47,957 bases of DNA from Streptomyces catenulae (lineage in GTDB: Bacteria > Actinomycetota > Actinomycetes > Streptomycetales > Streptomycetaceae), in assembly GCF_000718015.1 (NCBI RefSeq), contig NZ_JODY01000043.1, positions 1-47,957 of the forward strand, given 5' to 3'. A program made the translations under genes and the position numbers. Shown here piece by piece: positions 33,543 to 43,992 of this stretch (within the stretch, counting starts at the first letter, position 1; each line of letters begins with the position of its first letter). Below the pieces are notes generated by a model that was not told the DNA's origin, did no database searches, and saw nothing but the letters and a program-made list of their open reading frames with translations.

Positions 33543-35111
33543 TCAGACCGCCGCGCCGTCCGCCGCCTCCGCGCCGCCCCGCCGCCGCTCGGCGAGCGAG
33601 AGCCACCCGAGAACCAGCAGCGCCACCACGGAGACGCCCGCCACCAGCCACATCGCCGCCTGGGTACCGTGCGCGAACATCCGCCGGAACAGGTCGGTGA
33701 CCTCCGCGGGCCCGAGCGAGGTGTGCGCCGTCAGCAGCGCGGTGGCCCGCTCCGGATCGGCGGCCACCTCCCGCGTCCAGGCGCCGCCCCGCCCCGCGAG
33801 CGCCGACGTGAGGTACGCGTCCGCCCGCGCCCGGTAGAGGACGATGCCGACGGCGAGACCGATCGCGCCGCCCAGGTTGTGGAACGTCCAGGACGAGCCC
33901 ATCGCCAGCCCCGCCTGCCGCTCCGGCACCGACGACAGCGCCGAGACGGTGGCCGGACCCAGCACACAACCCCAGGCCAGCCCCATCGCCACCAGCGCCG
34001 CCACGATCACGGCGAGCGGGGCGTCGGCGGTGAGCCGGGTGAAGAGCAGCGCCGCGACGGTGAAGAGCGCGAAGCCGGTCAGCAGCAGCGGACGCGGTCC
34101 GAAGCGGTCGGTGAGCCGCCCCACGAACGGCGACAGCGCCGCCATCACCGCCGTACACGGCAGCAGCATCGCGCCGGTCGCGTACCCGCCGAACCCGCGG
34201 ACCTCGGCGAGATAGAGCGGCAGCAGGAAGAGCACCGTCGCATAGAAACAGGCCAGCGCGGAGTCCGCGACGATCGCGGCAAGGAACGCGCGGCGGCGGA
34301 AGAGCCCGAAGCTGACGATCGGGTCCGCCGCCCGCCGCTCGACCAGGTAGAACGCCACGAGCGCGACGACGGCGAAGGCCAGCAGACCCAGCGTCCGCCC
34401 GCTCGACCAGCCCCATGTCCCGCCGAGGGTGAACGCCAGCACCACGGCGGGGATGCCGAGGCTGATCAGGACCAGCCCGGGCCGGTCCACGCCGGTGGCC
34501 GACTCCTCGTTGCGGGACTCGCGGACACTGAACGAGCAGAGCGCCAGCGCCAGGACGACCAGCGGGACGTTGAGCCAGAACACCCACTGCCAGCCCGCGG
34601 CGGAGACCACCACGCCGCCGAGCAGCGGGCCGATCGCCAGCCCCACGCCGTTGACGCCGTAGAGCGCGCCGATCGCCCGGCCACGCCGCTCCGGCGGGAA
34701 GGCGTGCTGCACGATCGCGCCGGTGGAGGTGTAGAGGATCGCCCCGGCGGCGCCCTGGAGGAAGCGGAAGGCGATCAGCCAGCCGGTGGTCGCCGCGAAC
34801 CCGGCGCCCAGGGAGGCGAGTCCGAAGACGACGGTGCCGAGGTAGAGGACGCGGCGGCGCCCGTAGGAGTCGGCGAGGCGGCCCATCGTCACCATGAACA
34901 TCGACAGCGCGACGAGGAACATGTTGACGATCAGCTGGAGGTCGGTGACGGATGCCCCGAGATCGGCCTGGATCTGCGGGGCGGCCGTGTTGACGATGGT
35001 GAGGTCGATACAGCCGAGGAAGCTGATCATGCTCACGCCCGCAAACGCCCACCAGCGGCGGTCCGGTGCGGACGGCGCGGCGGTCGGGTCGGCGGTGGTC
35101 GATGACGTCAC
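33543..35111 (-). CDS. MFS transporter, DHA2 type (14 TM), product exporter
   Basis: A 522-residue major facilitator with about 14 predicted membrane helices. The DHA2 motifs are visible: SFLGCIDLTIVNTAAPQIQA (motif D1), MGRLADSYGRRRVLYLG (motif A) and GPLLGGVVVSAAGWQWVFWL (motif C, antiporter signature). Such carriers export drugs or secondary metabolites by proton antiport. GTG 35111 overlaps the stop of the cyclodipeptide synthase (GTGA) and has GGAGGA 9 bases upstream, so it is translationally coupled. In this context it most likely exports, and gives self-resistance to, the diketopiperazine product. Confidence 0.88.
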   Translation of the reverse strand: MTSSTTADPTAAPSAPDRRWWAFAGVSMISFLGCIDLTIVNTAAPQIQADLGASVTDLQLIVNMFLVALSMFMVTMGRLADSYGRRRVLYLGTVVFGLASLGAGFAATTGWLIAFRFLQGAAGAILYTSTGAIVQHAFPPERRGRAIGALYGVNGVGLAIGPLLGGVVVSAAGWQWVFWLNVPLVVLALALCSFSVRESRNEESATGVDRPGLVLISLGIPAVVLAFTLGGTWGWSSGRTLGLLAFAVVALVAFYLVERRAADPIVSFGLFRRRAFLAAIVADSALACFYATVLFLLPLYLAEVRGFGGYATGAMLLPCTAVMAALSPFVGRLTDRFGPRPLLLTGFALFTVAALLFTRLTADAPLAVIVAALVAMGLAWGCVLGPATVSALSSVPERQAGLAMGSSWTFHNLGGAIGLAVGIVLYRARADAYLTSALAGRGGAWTREVAADPERATALLTAHTSLGPAEVTDLFRRMFAHGTQAAMWLVAGVSVVALLVLGWLSLAERRRGGAEAADGAAV

Positions 35112-35869
35112 GGTGCCAATTCCTCCGGGCCTGAGGGAGGTGTGGGCGGAACGGTCCGCCGGACCTGCTGGGGGATGGTCGCCGACCGCTTCTTGTACCG
35201 GAGCGACAGCCAGCCGCCCTTTCCGGGGAATTCCCCGGTGACGAAACGGGCCTGGGTGGCGGCCATGGCGGCGGTCATGGGCTGCGGATAGATGACGTAG
35301 TCGTATCCCTGGTGCGCCCACATCGGCATGATGATCGGGCACTCCTCCACGAGATAGGCGAGGCAGCCGCGGAATGCCTCCGCGGTGTCGACGTCCGGGT
35401 CACGGGCGGTGAACCGCTCGATGAATTTCCCGATCGTCGCGTCCACCGCCTGCCCGTATTCCGGCTCCTCGGCGTACGCCTCTTCTATACGGCGCCGGAA
35501 TCCCGGGTAATCCGGGTCCTTCAGCGCCTCGTCCCAGCGCAGCACCTCGGTGGGGACGGTGAGTTGGCCGAGTATGTTCTCGTTGCGCGCCAGCCAGTCG
35601 TCCCCGGCGCGGAGCGCGCGGATATACGCCTCCTCCGGGGGAACTCCGTGGAAATTGGAGCGCTGGAGGGTGTCGGCGACGGCGATGGTCAGTTCACCGA
35701 AGGCGCTGCGGTTGACGAGTTCCACGGTGGCGCGGAGTTTGTCGCCCTCGTGATAGCGCTGACCGACACTGACCAGGAGAACGGCGCGGGTTCCGGCGAG
35801 GGTGAGTCTCTTCGCCGCCTCCCCGAAATTCGCCTTCGTCCGACCGTCGACGACATAGGTGGTGGTCAT
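35108..35869 (-). CDS. tRNA-dependent cyclodipeptide synthase (XYP subfamily)
   Basis: A 253-residue CDPS. These enzymes take two aminoacyl-tRNAs and make a 2,5-diketopiperazine by ping-pong chemistry in a class-I-aaRS-like fold. Key residues compared with AlbC: nucleophile Ser34 in VSVGQRYHEGDK (AlbC Ser37); Tyr172 and Glu176 in AYLVEECPI (AlbC Tyr178, Glu182); Gln37 where NYQ enzymes have Asn; and Tyr194-Pro195 in YVIYPQPM. The last pair defines the XYP subfamily. DTLQRSNFHG (66-75) is another family block. The C-terminal 15 residues are Pro-rich and extra. ATG 35869 is 7 bases after the oxygenase stop. The amino acids used cannot be read reliably by eye. Confidence 0.93.
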   Translation of the reverse strand: MTTTYVVDGRTKANFGEAAKRLTLAGTRAVLLVSVGQRYHEGDKLRATVELVNRSAFGELTIAVADTLQRSNFHGVPPEEAYIRALRAGDDWLARNENILGQLTVPTEVLRWDEALKDPDYPGFRRRIEEAYAEEPEYGQAVDATIGKFIERFTARDPDVDTAEAFRGCLAYLVEECPIIMPMWAHQGYDYVIYPQPMTAAMAATQARFVTGEFPGKGGWLSLRYKKRSATIPQQVRRTVPPTPPSGPEELAP

Positions 35870-35876
35870 GGTCGGC

Positions 35877-36659
35877 TCAGCTCCACAGGGTGAGCGGTCG
35901 GTCGGCGCCGTGATAGCCGAGGAAATGGCCGAGGGTGACGCGGGGCTCGTCGCCGGAGGGCCGCACCGCGTGGATCCGGCGCGGGTTGAGCAGCAGCAGA
36001 TCGCCCGGCTCGGGCCGGATGACCTGCTGCGGAGGGCCGAGCTGTGTGCGTTCCAGCCCCCAGACGCGGTCGCCCTTCAGCGCGTTGTAGGCGTCCTCGC
36101 CGGGCTCGGTGGCCCAGAGTTCGAGCTCGCCGCCGGTCTCCGGAATGTTCAGATAGATATTGGCGGAGAGTTGGGCGACGAGGTCGTGGGCGGCGCTTTC
36201 GGGGAGATTGCGTTCCAGGGCGTCGGTGTGCGGATTGAGGTCCACGCCTTTCCCCTGGAAGCGGCAGATCCCGATGAATGCCTTACGACCCGCCACCGTC
36301 AGCAACTGCGCCCCGGCGTCCCAGGTCTCCTCGACGAGTGCGCGGAAGGTGTCGCTCGGTAAGGCGTACGGGGCGAAGAGGTCGCGCATCCGCTGGATGT
36401 TGTCCCGTGCCTCGCGGTGATAGCGGTCCCGGGATTCCTCGTCGCTGATCTCGGAGTAGGCGAATCCGATGCGCTGGAAGGCGGTGTCCTGACTCAGCCC
36501 TCCTCGGTCCGGATGGTGCAGCACCTCCTCGCGGACGGCTTTCACCACCTCGTCCGGGATGAAGTGCGGTATGTGCACGGCGAGGGCTTCTCCCTCGGCG
36601 AGCGCCAGAATGTCCTCGTGCACGAGTTCGCGTGCGCGGGTGCGTCTTATGACGGTCAT
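35877..36659 (-). CDS. 2-oxoglutarate/Fe(II)-dependent oxygenase, tailoring enzyme
   Basis: A 260-residue cupin-fold oxygenase. The iron triad is complete: His144 and Asp146 in NPHTDALERN, and His230 in LNPRRIHAVRPSG. Arg240 in DEPRVTLGHF would bind 2-oxoglutarate. The Asp of HxD argues for hydroxylation or desaturation rather than halogenation. Size and motif order resemble the small-molecule hydroxylases seen with CDPS genes, such as those of the bicyclomycin pathway, but I cannot assign a subtype. ATG 36659 has GGAAGGA 5 bases upstream; the frame is open 39 bases further. It is the first gene of the CDPS operon and presumably oxidises the diketopiperazine. Confidence 0.85.
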   Translation of the reverse strand: MTVIRRTRARELVHEDILALAEGEALAVHIPHFIPDEVVKAVREEVLHHPDRGGLSQDTAFQRIGFAYSEISDEESRDRYHREARDNIQRMRDLFAPYALPSDTFRALVEETWDAGAQLLTVAGRKAFIGICRFQGKGVDLNPHTDALERNLPESAAHDLVAQLSANIYLNIPETGGELELWATEPGEDAYNALKGDRVWGLERTQLGPPQQVIRPEPGDLLLLNPRRIHAVRPSGDEPRVTLGHFLGYHGADRPLTLWS

Positions 36660-36724
36660 CGTGTCCTTCCGGGTCGCGGGAAAGGGCGGGCGCGGCACCG
36701 CCGCCCGAAAATCGCTCCTCGGTC

Positions 36725-36753
36725 ATCGCACACGGTCCGGCAAATCCGGTCAA
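36725..36753 (-). promoter_or_regulatory. Likely promoter of the CDPS operon
   Basis: TTGACC (36753-36748) and TGCGAT (36730-36725) are separated by 17 bases, about 65 bases upstream of the oxygenase ATG. Predicted start near 36718. Confidence 0.55.
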
Positions 36754-37075
36754 CCGACGTCGCGGTCGTGTAATGCAGCGTTAAAACCCCGATGACAAAA
36801 GGCCCCGGAGCGCCCCACGGAACCCTGCGAAAAGCGGCCGGAACACGACAGAAATGGCCGATGCACCGTCAAAATCCGGGCAGAAAAGCACCCCTGATCG
36901 GGAATAGCCAGGTCAGAGGCGGTGGCGTGAATACCCCGGGTGGAGCGGGCACACCCGGGGGCCGGAATCGGCCCCTCGACCCCCCGCCGAGCCCGCTGCC
37001 CCGCTCCCCGCCCGCTTCACCCAGGGCGGAACGCCGCACCCTTCCCCCGGCGCCCCGGATCCCTACGCTGAGGGG
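36754..37075. other. Intergenic region, no gene seen
   Basis: It lies between the CDPS operon promoter and popR. A plus-strand frame (36792-37079) is open but Pro/Arg-rich with no ribosome binding site and no recognisable domain. The popR promoter should lie in the last 100 bases. Confidence 0.5.
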
Positions 37076-37546
37076 GTGAGCACTCATGCGCGGAACGAAG
37101 CCCACGTCATCCCGCTGCGCCCGCAGCCCTCCCGCCCCTCGCAGCCCGGCTCCGGCGGGGCGGCACATCCACCGCAGCGACCGGCCGGGGAGCCGTCGGC
37201 GCCCGCGCCGCGCGAGCCGCTCTGGCGCGACCTCGTCGGCCATGCGCTGCGCCGCGAACGCCGCGCCCAGCAGCGCACGTTGAAGGAGGTCGCGGAGGCG
37301 GCGCGGATCTCCCTGCCGTACCTCTCGGAGCTGGAGCGCGGCCGTAAGGAAGCCTCCTCCGAGGTGCTCGCGGCCGCCGCCCGGGCCCTCGGACTCGACC
37401 TCGCCGATCTGCTCGCGCTCACCCGGGACGAGCTGACCCGGCACCTCCGCAGCCGGACGGACCGCGGACGGACGGCGCGCGGACGGACGGCGCGCGGCCG
37501 TACCTCGCCCACGGCCCGGTACGACGCCCTCGACCTCGCCGCCTGA
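37076..37546 (+). CDS. popR: PopR, activator of the clpP3-clpP4 operon
   Basis: A 156-residue regulator of the ClgR/PopR family. A disordered N-terminus (1-48) is followed by the XRE helix-turn-helix (about 50-115): HALRRERRAQQRTLKEVAEA, then RISLPYLSELERGRKEASSE. The protein ends YDALDLAA. In S. lividans PopR activates clpP3-clpP4 and is itself destroyed by ClpP1/ClpP2 through its last two Ala, so the pathway is switched on when the main proteases fail. The same terminal Ala-Ala is seen here. The C-terminal part repeats GRTARGRTARGRT, which is low complexity. GTG start. The gene converges with clpP4. Confidence 0.88.
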   Translation: MSTHARNEAHVIPLRPQPSRPSQPGSGGAAHPPQRPAGEPSAPAPREPLWRDLVGHALRRERRAQQRTLKEVAEAARISLPYLSELERGRKEASSEVLAAAARALGLDLADLLALTRDELTRHLRSRTDRGRTARGRTARGRTSPTARYDALDLAA

Positions 37547-37614
37547 CGCGCCGACGGCCGGTGCGGCGGGGAACCACCGCACCGGCCGCCCGACGAACCC
37601 GCAGGTCAGGCAGG

Positions 37615-38217
37615 TCAGGCAGGCAGTAGCCGCCTGCTCAGCACCTCGTCGGCGAGCCCGTAGGCCACGGCTTCCTCGGCGGTGAGTACCTTGTCCCGGT
37701 CCATGTCCGCGCGGAGCGTCGCCACGTCGTGGTGGGTGTGCCGGGACAGCACCTCCTCCGCCTGCGCGCGGATCCGGGCCAACTCCTTGGCCGCGAGGCC
37801 CAGGTCGGAGACGGTGCCCTGCTGTCCGCCGCTGGCGGGTTGGCCGAGCAGCACCCGCGCATGCTCCAGCACGAACCGCCGCCCGGGATCGCCACCGGCC
37901 AGCAGCACCGCCGCCGACGATGCCGCCTGCCCGACACAGCAGGTCGAGATCGGCGCCCGTACGTACGTCATCGTGTCGTAGATCGCCATCAGCGAGGTGA
38001 ACGAGCCGCCCGGGGAGTTGAGGTAGAGCGAGATCTCGCTCTCCGGGCTCGCCGACTCCAGATGGAGGAGCTGCGCGATGACCACATTGGCGACCCCGTC
38101 GTCGATCTCGGTGCCGACGAAGATGATCCGCTCGTTCAGCAACCGGCTGAAGACGTCGGAGGAGCGCTCGCCGTGCGGCGTCCGCTCGGTGACATAGGGA
38201 ACCGTGTACGTGCCCAT
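37615..38217 (-). CDS. clpP4: ClpP4, ATP-dependent protease proteolytic subunit (His lost)
   Basis: A 200-residue ClpP-fold subunit. The nucleophile Ser100 ([11 protein letters not shown]) and the Asp175 region ([16 protein letters not shown]) are present. The motif that should read ARIMIHQP reads ARVLLGQP, so Gly125 stands where the catalytic His belongs. The subunit is therefore unlikely to cleave alone and probably assembles in mixed rings with ClpP3. SLYLNSPGG and [12 protein letters not shown] are standard fold blocks. It starts one base after the clpP3 stop and is cotranscribed with it from the PopR-dependent promoter. Confidence 0.9.
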   Translation of the reverse strand: MGTYTVPYVTERTPHGERSSDVFSRLLNERIIFVGTEIDDGVANVVIAQLLHLESASPESEISLYLNSPGGSFTSLMAIYDTMTYVRAPISTCCVGQAASSAAVLLAGGDPGRRFVLEHARVLLGQPASGGQQGTVSDLGLAAKELARIRAQAEEVLSRHTHHDVATLRADMDRDKVLTAEEAVAYGLADEVLSRRLLPA

Positions 38218-38218
38218 G

Positions 38219-38857
38219 TCACAGCCCCATCCGTCGGTGCGCGGTGGTCGGGCGAATGTCGGCGAGCGACTCCACCACCCGGTCCACCATCCCGTACTCC
38301 CGGGCCTGTTCGGCCGTGAACCAGCGGTCGCGGTCGCCGTCCCGCATGATCGTCTCCTCGCTCCGCCCGGTGTGCTCGGCGGTGATCCGCGCGATCGTCT
38401 CCTTGGTGAACTGGTGGTTCTCCGCCTGGATCTCGATGTCCGCGACGGTGCCGCCGATCCCCGCCGACGGCTGGTGCATCATGATCCGCGCATGCGGCAG
38501 CGCGAACCGTTTGCCGGGCGCCCCCACGGTGACCAGGAACTGACCCATGCTGGCCGCGAACCCCATCGCCAGCGTCGCGACGTCGTTCGGGATCAGCCGC
38601 ATGGTGTCGAAGATCGCCAGACCCGCGGAGACCGAGCCGCCGGGGCTGTTGACGTACAGGCAGATGTCGGTGCGCGGGTCGTCCGCCGACAGCAGCAGGA
38701 GCTGGGCGCAGACCCGGTTGGCGGACGCGTCGTCGACCTCGGTGCCGAGGAGGACGATGCGCTGGGCGAGCAGTTGGGCCGCGAGATGGTCGTCGAAGCG
38801 GGTGGGCGGGGTGTCGCCGTCCGCCGCGCGGGGCGGGCGGGTGGTGAGTGGAGTCAT
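38219..38857 (-). CDS. clpP3: ClpP3, ATP-dependent protease proteolytic subunit
   Basis: A 212-residue ClpP serine peptidase with the full triad: Ser103 in [11 protein letters not shown], His128 in [11 protein letters not shown] and Asp177 in [12 protein letters not shown]. The N-terminal 22 residues are variable. It forms the proteolytic chamber with ClpP4 and is fed by Clp ATPases. ATG 38857 is about 80-110 bases downstream of a TCTGCC-N3-type palindrome expected for PopR. It is the first gene of the two-gene operon. Confidence 0.92.
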   Translation of the reverse strand: MTPLTTRPPRAADGDTPPTRFDDHLAAQLLAQRIVLLGTEVDDASANRVCAQLLLLSADDPRTDICLYVNSPGGSVSAGLAIFDTMRLIPNDVATLAMGFAASMGQFLVTVGAPGKRFALPHARIMMHQPSAGIGGTVADIEIQAENHQFTKETIARITAEHTGRSEETIMRDGDRDRWFTAEQAREYGMVDRVVESLADIRPTTAHRRMGL

Positions 38858-38933
38858 CCGGTCTCCTCGTTCGTCGGGGCAGGAATGCCGTCGAACTCAC
38901 TCTTCGCCCCGGACGCCCACCGGCTACCGCTTC

Positions 38934-38969
38934 TCTGCCCGCCGCAGATTCGCCACGGGCAGAGCGAAC
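38934..38969 (-). promoter_or_regulatory. PopR/ClgR-type operator of clpP3-clpP4
   Basis: TCTGCC-CGC-CGCAGA (38934-38948) matches the TCTGCC-N3-GGCAGA palindrome reported for PopR with one mismatch. A further half site GGCAGA (38958-38963) abuts GCGAAC (38964-38969), which on the minus strand reads GTTCGC, the left half of a ClgR box. Confidence 0.65.
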
Positions 38970-39066
38970 GGCCACACCCTGTCTGAACTGCGACGTTACG
39001 GGCGGGCAGCGGGGCCGGCCGACACCACCGCCCCCGCTGCGCCGCCGCCTCCGGGGCTCCGGCCCG

Positions 39067-41475
<2,409 letters not shown>

Positions 41476-41563
41476 ATCCCTCTCTCCTGCATCCCCACCA
41501 CGCTCCACCGCCACCCCAGCCCCCAGGGCTCTCTCCCTCTTCTTCTTCCTCTTCCTCTCCTCC

Positions 41564-41977
41564 TTACGACCGCGCCTGGGTGAAGCGCAGCATGTTCCCG
41601 GCCGGGTCCCGGAAGGCGCAGTCCCGGACGCCGTACGGCTGATCGACCGGCTCCTGGAGCACCTCACCGCCCGCTGCCCGGATCCGCTCGAAGGTCGCGT
41701 CGCAGTCGTCGGTCGCGAAGATGACACCGCGCAGCAGACCCTTGGCCAGCAGCTCCGCCATGGCCTGCCGGTCGGCGGGCGACGCGTTCGGATCGGCGAG
41801 CGGCGGTTCGAGGACGATGTTCACCCCCGGCTGCGACGGCGACCCGACCGTCACCCACCGCATCCCCTCGAACCCGACGTCGTTCCGCACCTCAAGGCCC
41901 AGAACGTCCCGGTAGAAGGCGAGCGCCCGGTCGTGATCGTCAACCGCGATGAAGCACTGCGAAAGCGTGATGTCCAT
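41564..41977 (-). CDS. VOC family protein
   Basis: A 137-residue glyoxalase-fold protein: MDITLSQCFIAVDDHDRALA, FYRDVLGLEVRND, GVIFATDDCDATFERIRAAG and CAFRDPAGNMLRFTQAR. The C-terminal half has the usual metal-ligand position filled (the Glu/Arg-rich RIRAAGGEVLQEP). I start at ATG 41977; the frame is open to 42019. It sits between an AraC regulator and a UvrA2-type ATPase, all on the minus strand. This may be a small stress- or drug-response group; the substrate is unknown. Confidence 0.82.
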   Translation of the reverse strand: MDITLSQCFIAVDDHDRALAFYRDVLGLEVRNDVGFEGMRWVTVGSPSQPGVNIVLEPPLADPNASPADRQAMAELLAKGLLRGVIFATDDCDATFERIRAAGGEVLQEPVDQPYGVRDCAFRDPAGNMLRFTQARS

Positions 41978-42067
41978 GCGCCCGACGCTACGGTCCACCG
42001 CCCGGATCCGCTTCTCCAATCCTGACGGGTCCGGACACGCGGGCCCGCGTCCGCGGGGGCTACCGGG

Positions 42068-42889
42068 TTACGGACCTGGCGGAAGGGCACGGGCAGCCAC
42101 TCCCGCCTGGGCTATGGCTTCCGCTTGGGTTATGCCTTCCGCTTGGGCTATGGCTTCCGCCCCGGCTATGGCTTCCGCCCGAGCTATGGCTGTGCCTGCG
42201 CCGGACCTGACACCGGCGGCGCCCGTACCGGCCACGGACGGCACGGAGACAACCGCTCCGGCTCCGGCTCCGGCACCGGCACCCGCACCCGCACCCGCAC
42301 CCGCACCCGCACCGAGCCTGGTACCAGCGGCTGTCGCACCGGCCACGGAACCGGGCCTGGCGGTGGGGCGGGCGGCGGAAGCGACCCGCGGTACGGGTCG
42401 CGGGGAGGCGGCCCGCGGCGCAGGTCGAGAGGTGACGGCTCCCGCACCGGCGACTGCTTCCGCACGGGCCCCGACAGCCCTCTCCCCCGCTGTCTCCCGC
42501 CTCCGCACCGGCCGCGTGAAGATCTTCGCGATGCACGGCGGCACCACAGCCGCCGCCTCATGGTCACGGGCCCGGTAGGCGCTCGGGCTCTCCCCCACCA
42601 GCTCCGTGAAGCGCGAGCTGAACGAGCCGAGCGACGTACACCCGACCGCGAAACAGACCTCCGTCACCGACAGATCCCCCCGCCGCAACAACGCCTTCGC
42701 CCGCTCGATCCGCCGCGTCATGACATACCCGTACGGCGTCTCCCCGAAGGCCGCCCGAAAGCTCCGCGAGAAGTGCCCCGCCGACATCAGCGCAACCCGC
42801 GCCAGGGCCGGAACATCCAGCGGCTCGGCATACTCCCGATCCACCAGATCCCGCACCCGCCGCAACCGCACGAGCTCCTCCACCGTCAT
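42068..42889 (-). CDS. AraC family regulator with repeat-built Ala/Gly tail
   Basis: A 273-residue protein. The DNA-binding pair is N-terminal (about 5-105): PLDVPALARVALMSAGHFSR, FRAAFGETPYGYVMTRRIER, then LSVTEVCFAVGCTSLGSFSS. After it come PPCIAKIFTRPVRRRE and a tail of about 150 residues with almost no sequence complexity (GAGAGAGAG and QAEAIAQAEGITQAEAIAQ). The tail is coded by DNA tandem repeats and is probably not a ligand-binding domain. ATG 42889. Short AraC regulators paired with a VOC gene are common in Streptomyces; the VOC gene lies 90 bases downstream. Confidence 0.8.
   Translation of the reverse strand: MTVEELVRLRRVRDLVDREYAEPLDVPALARVALMSAGHFSRSFRAAFGETPYGYVMTRRIERAKALLRRGDLSVTEVCFAVGCTSLGSFSSRFTELVGESPSAYRARDHEAAAVVPPCIAKIFTRPVRRRETAGERAVGARAEAVAGAGAVTSRPAPRAASPRPVPRVASAARPTARPGSVAGATAAGTRLGAGAGAGAGAGAGAGAGAGAVVSVPSVAGTGAAGVRSGAGTAIARAEAIAGAEAIAQAEGITQAEAIAQAGVAARALPPGP
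42105..42194 (-). repeat. 18-bp tandem repeat within the AraC gene
   Basis: Five copies of GCTTGGGCTATGGCTTCC-like units run from 42105 to 42194, all in frame, coding AEAIAQ-type hexapeptides near the protein's C-terminus. Confidence 0.85.
42255..42314 (-). repeat. Hexanucleotide repeat within the AraC gene
   Basis: Ten consecutive hexamers (GCTCCG x3, GCACCG, GCACCC x5, GCACCG) code a Gly-Ala run. Copy-number change would lengthen or shorten the tail in frame. Confidence 0.85.
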
Positions 42890-43014
42890 GCCCCCAGCGT
42901 GACACGGAGCACTGACAATCGACCGGGGCACAAGGGCACGGGCCGCTGACCTGGCACGACACCACACGTCCCCGAATCCCTCCCCTCGCCCCACCCGCCG
43001 GGCAGGATGCCTCT

Positions 43015-43938
43015 GTGATCGATTGGCTGAACCAGACCCCGCTGGATCCGCACGGTGCCCGCCTCGGACGCGCCGAGGACCACCCCGCCTTCGCCGATCA
43101 CACCTACGTCAGCCGCCGGAACGCGATCGTGGCCACGGCCAAGGACCACCGCGTCGGCGCCCCGTCGCCCCCGGTCACGTACGACGACGCCGAACACGCC
43201 ACCTGGCGCACCGTGCACGCCGCCCTCACCGAGGCACAGCAGGGACGCGTGTGCCAGGCGGTACTACGGGCACGCGGGACGGCCCCGATCCCCGCCGACC
43301 ACATCCCGCAGCACGAAGAGGTCTCCGACCGCCTCGAACCGCTGACGGGATTCCGCTTCACGCTGGCCGGCGGCATCGTCCCGAACAAGCGCTTCCTGGG
43401 CGCCATGGCGGACGGCTACTTCCACGCCGTCCAGTACGTCCGCCACCCCGCGATGCCGCTCTACACCCCGGAACCCGACATCCTCCACGACGTCTTCGGC
43501 CACGGCATCCACCTCTCCGACCCCTGGTTCGCCGACCTCTACCGCACCGTCGGCCGCGCCGCCGCCCGCGTGCAGTCCGCCGACGCCCTCGACCTGATCA
43601 GCCGCATCTACTGGTTCACCCTCGAATACGGCCTCGCCTACGAGAACGGCCACCCCAGGGCCTACGGCGCCGCCCTCCTCTCCTCCTCCGGCGAACTGGC
43701 CCACTTCCCCCGCACCACCATCCGCCCCTTCCACCTCCCCGACCTCATCCGCCTCCCGTACCAGGTGGCCGGCTACCAACAGGTGCTGTTCGCCGTCGAC
43801 TCCCTGCCCCGCCTCGCAGACGTCCTGCACGGTGTCCTCGACGACTTCGACGAGGACACCCGCGACCGCCACGGCCTCCCACCCCTCGCCGAACGGGGCT
43901 TCATGGCCCGCCCGGGATCGACCGCGTCCAAGGGCTGA
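43015..43938 (+). CDS. Biopterin-dependent aromatic amino acid hydroxylase
   Basis: A 307-residue enzyme of the phenylalanine/tyrosine/tryptophan hydroxylase family, which uses tetrahydropterin, Fe(II) and O2 to hydroxylate an aromatic ring. The iron ligands are visible: His158 and His163 in PDILHDVFGHGIHL and Glu204 in YWFTLEYGLAYE. Other blocks are RLEPLTGFRFTLAGGIVPNK and IPQHEEVSDRL. The size fits bacterial phenylalanine 4-hydroxylase, which lacks a regulatory domain. The start is GTG at 43015, just downstream of CAGGA. There are no pterin-recycling genes beside it. It is divergent from the AraC gene; a role in tyrosine supply or secondary metabolism is inference. Confidence 0.88.
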   Translation: MIDWLNQTPLDPHGARLGRAEDHPAFADHTYVSRRNAIVATAKDHRVGAPSPPVTYDDAEHATWRTVHAALTEAQQGRVCQAVLRARGTAPIPADHIPQHEEVSDRLEPLTGFRFTLAGGIVPNKRFLGAMADGYFHAVQYVRHPAMPLYTPEPDILHDVFGHGIHLSDPWFADLYRTVGRAAARVQSADALDLISRIYWFTLEYGLAYENGHPRAYGAALLSSSGELAHFPRTTIRPFHLPDLIRLPYQVAGYQQVLFAVDSLPRLADVLHGVLDDFDEDTRDRHGLPPLAERGFMARPGSTASKG

Positions 43939-43992
43939 ATCCGTCAGAGGGGTGCTGCGCCACAGACGAAGCAGATCTGAACACTAGTCAAT

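Noticed and set aside
35877..36659. Fe/2OG halogenase
   Set aside because: The HxD motif keeps its Asp (HTD), whereas halogenases have Ala or Gly there.
36792..37079. Plus-strand frame upstream of popR
   Set aside because: Low-complexity Pro/Arg sequence without ribosome binding site or similarity. It overlaps the expected popR promoter.
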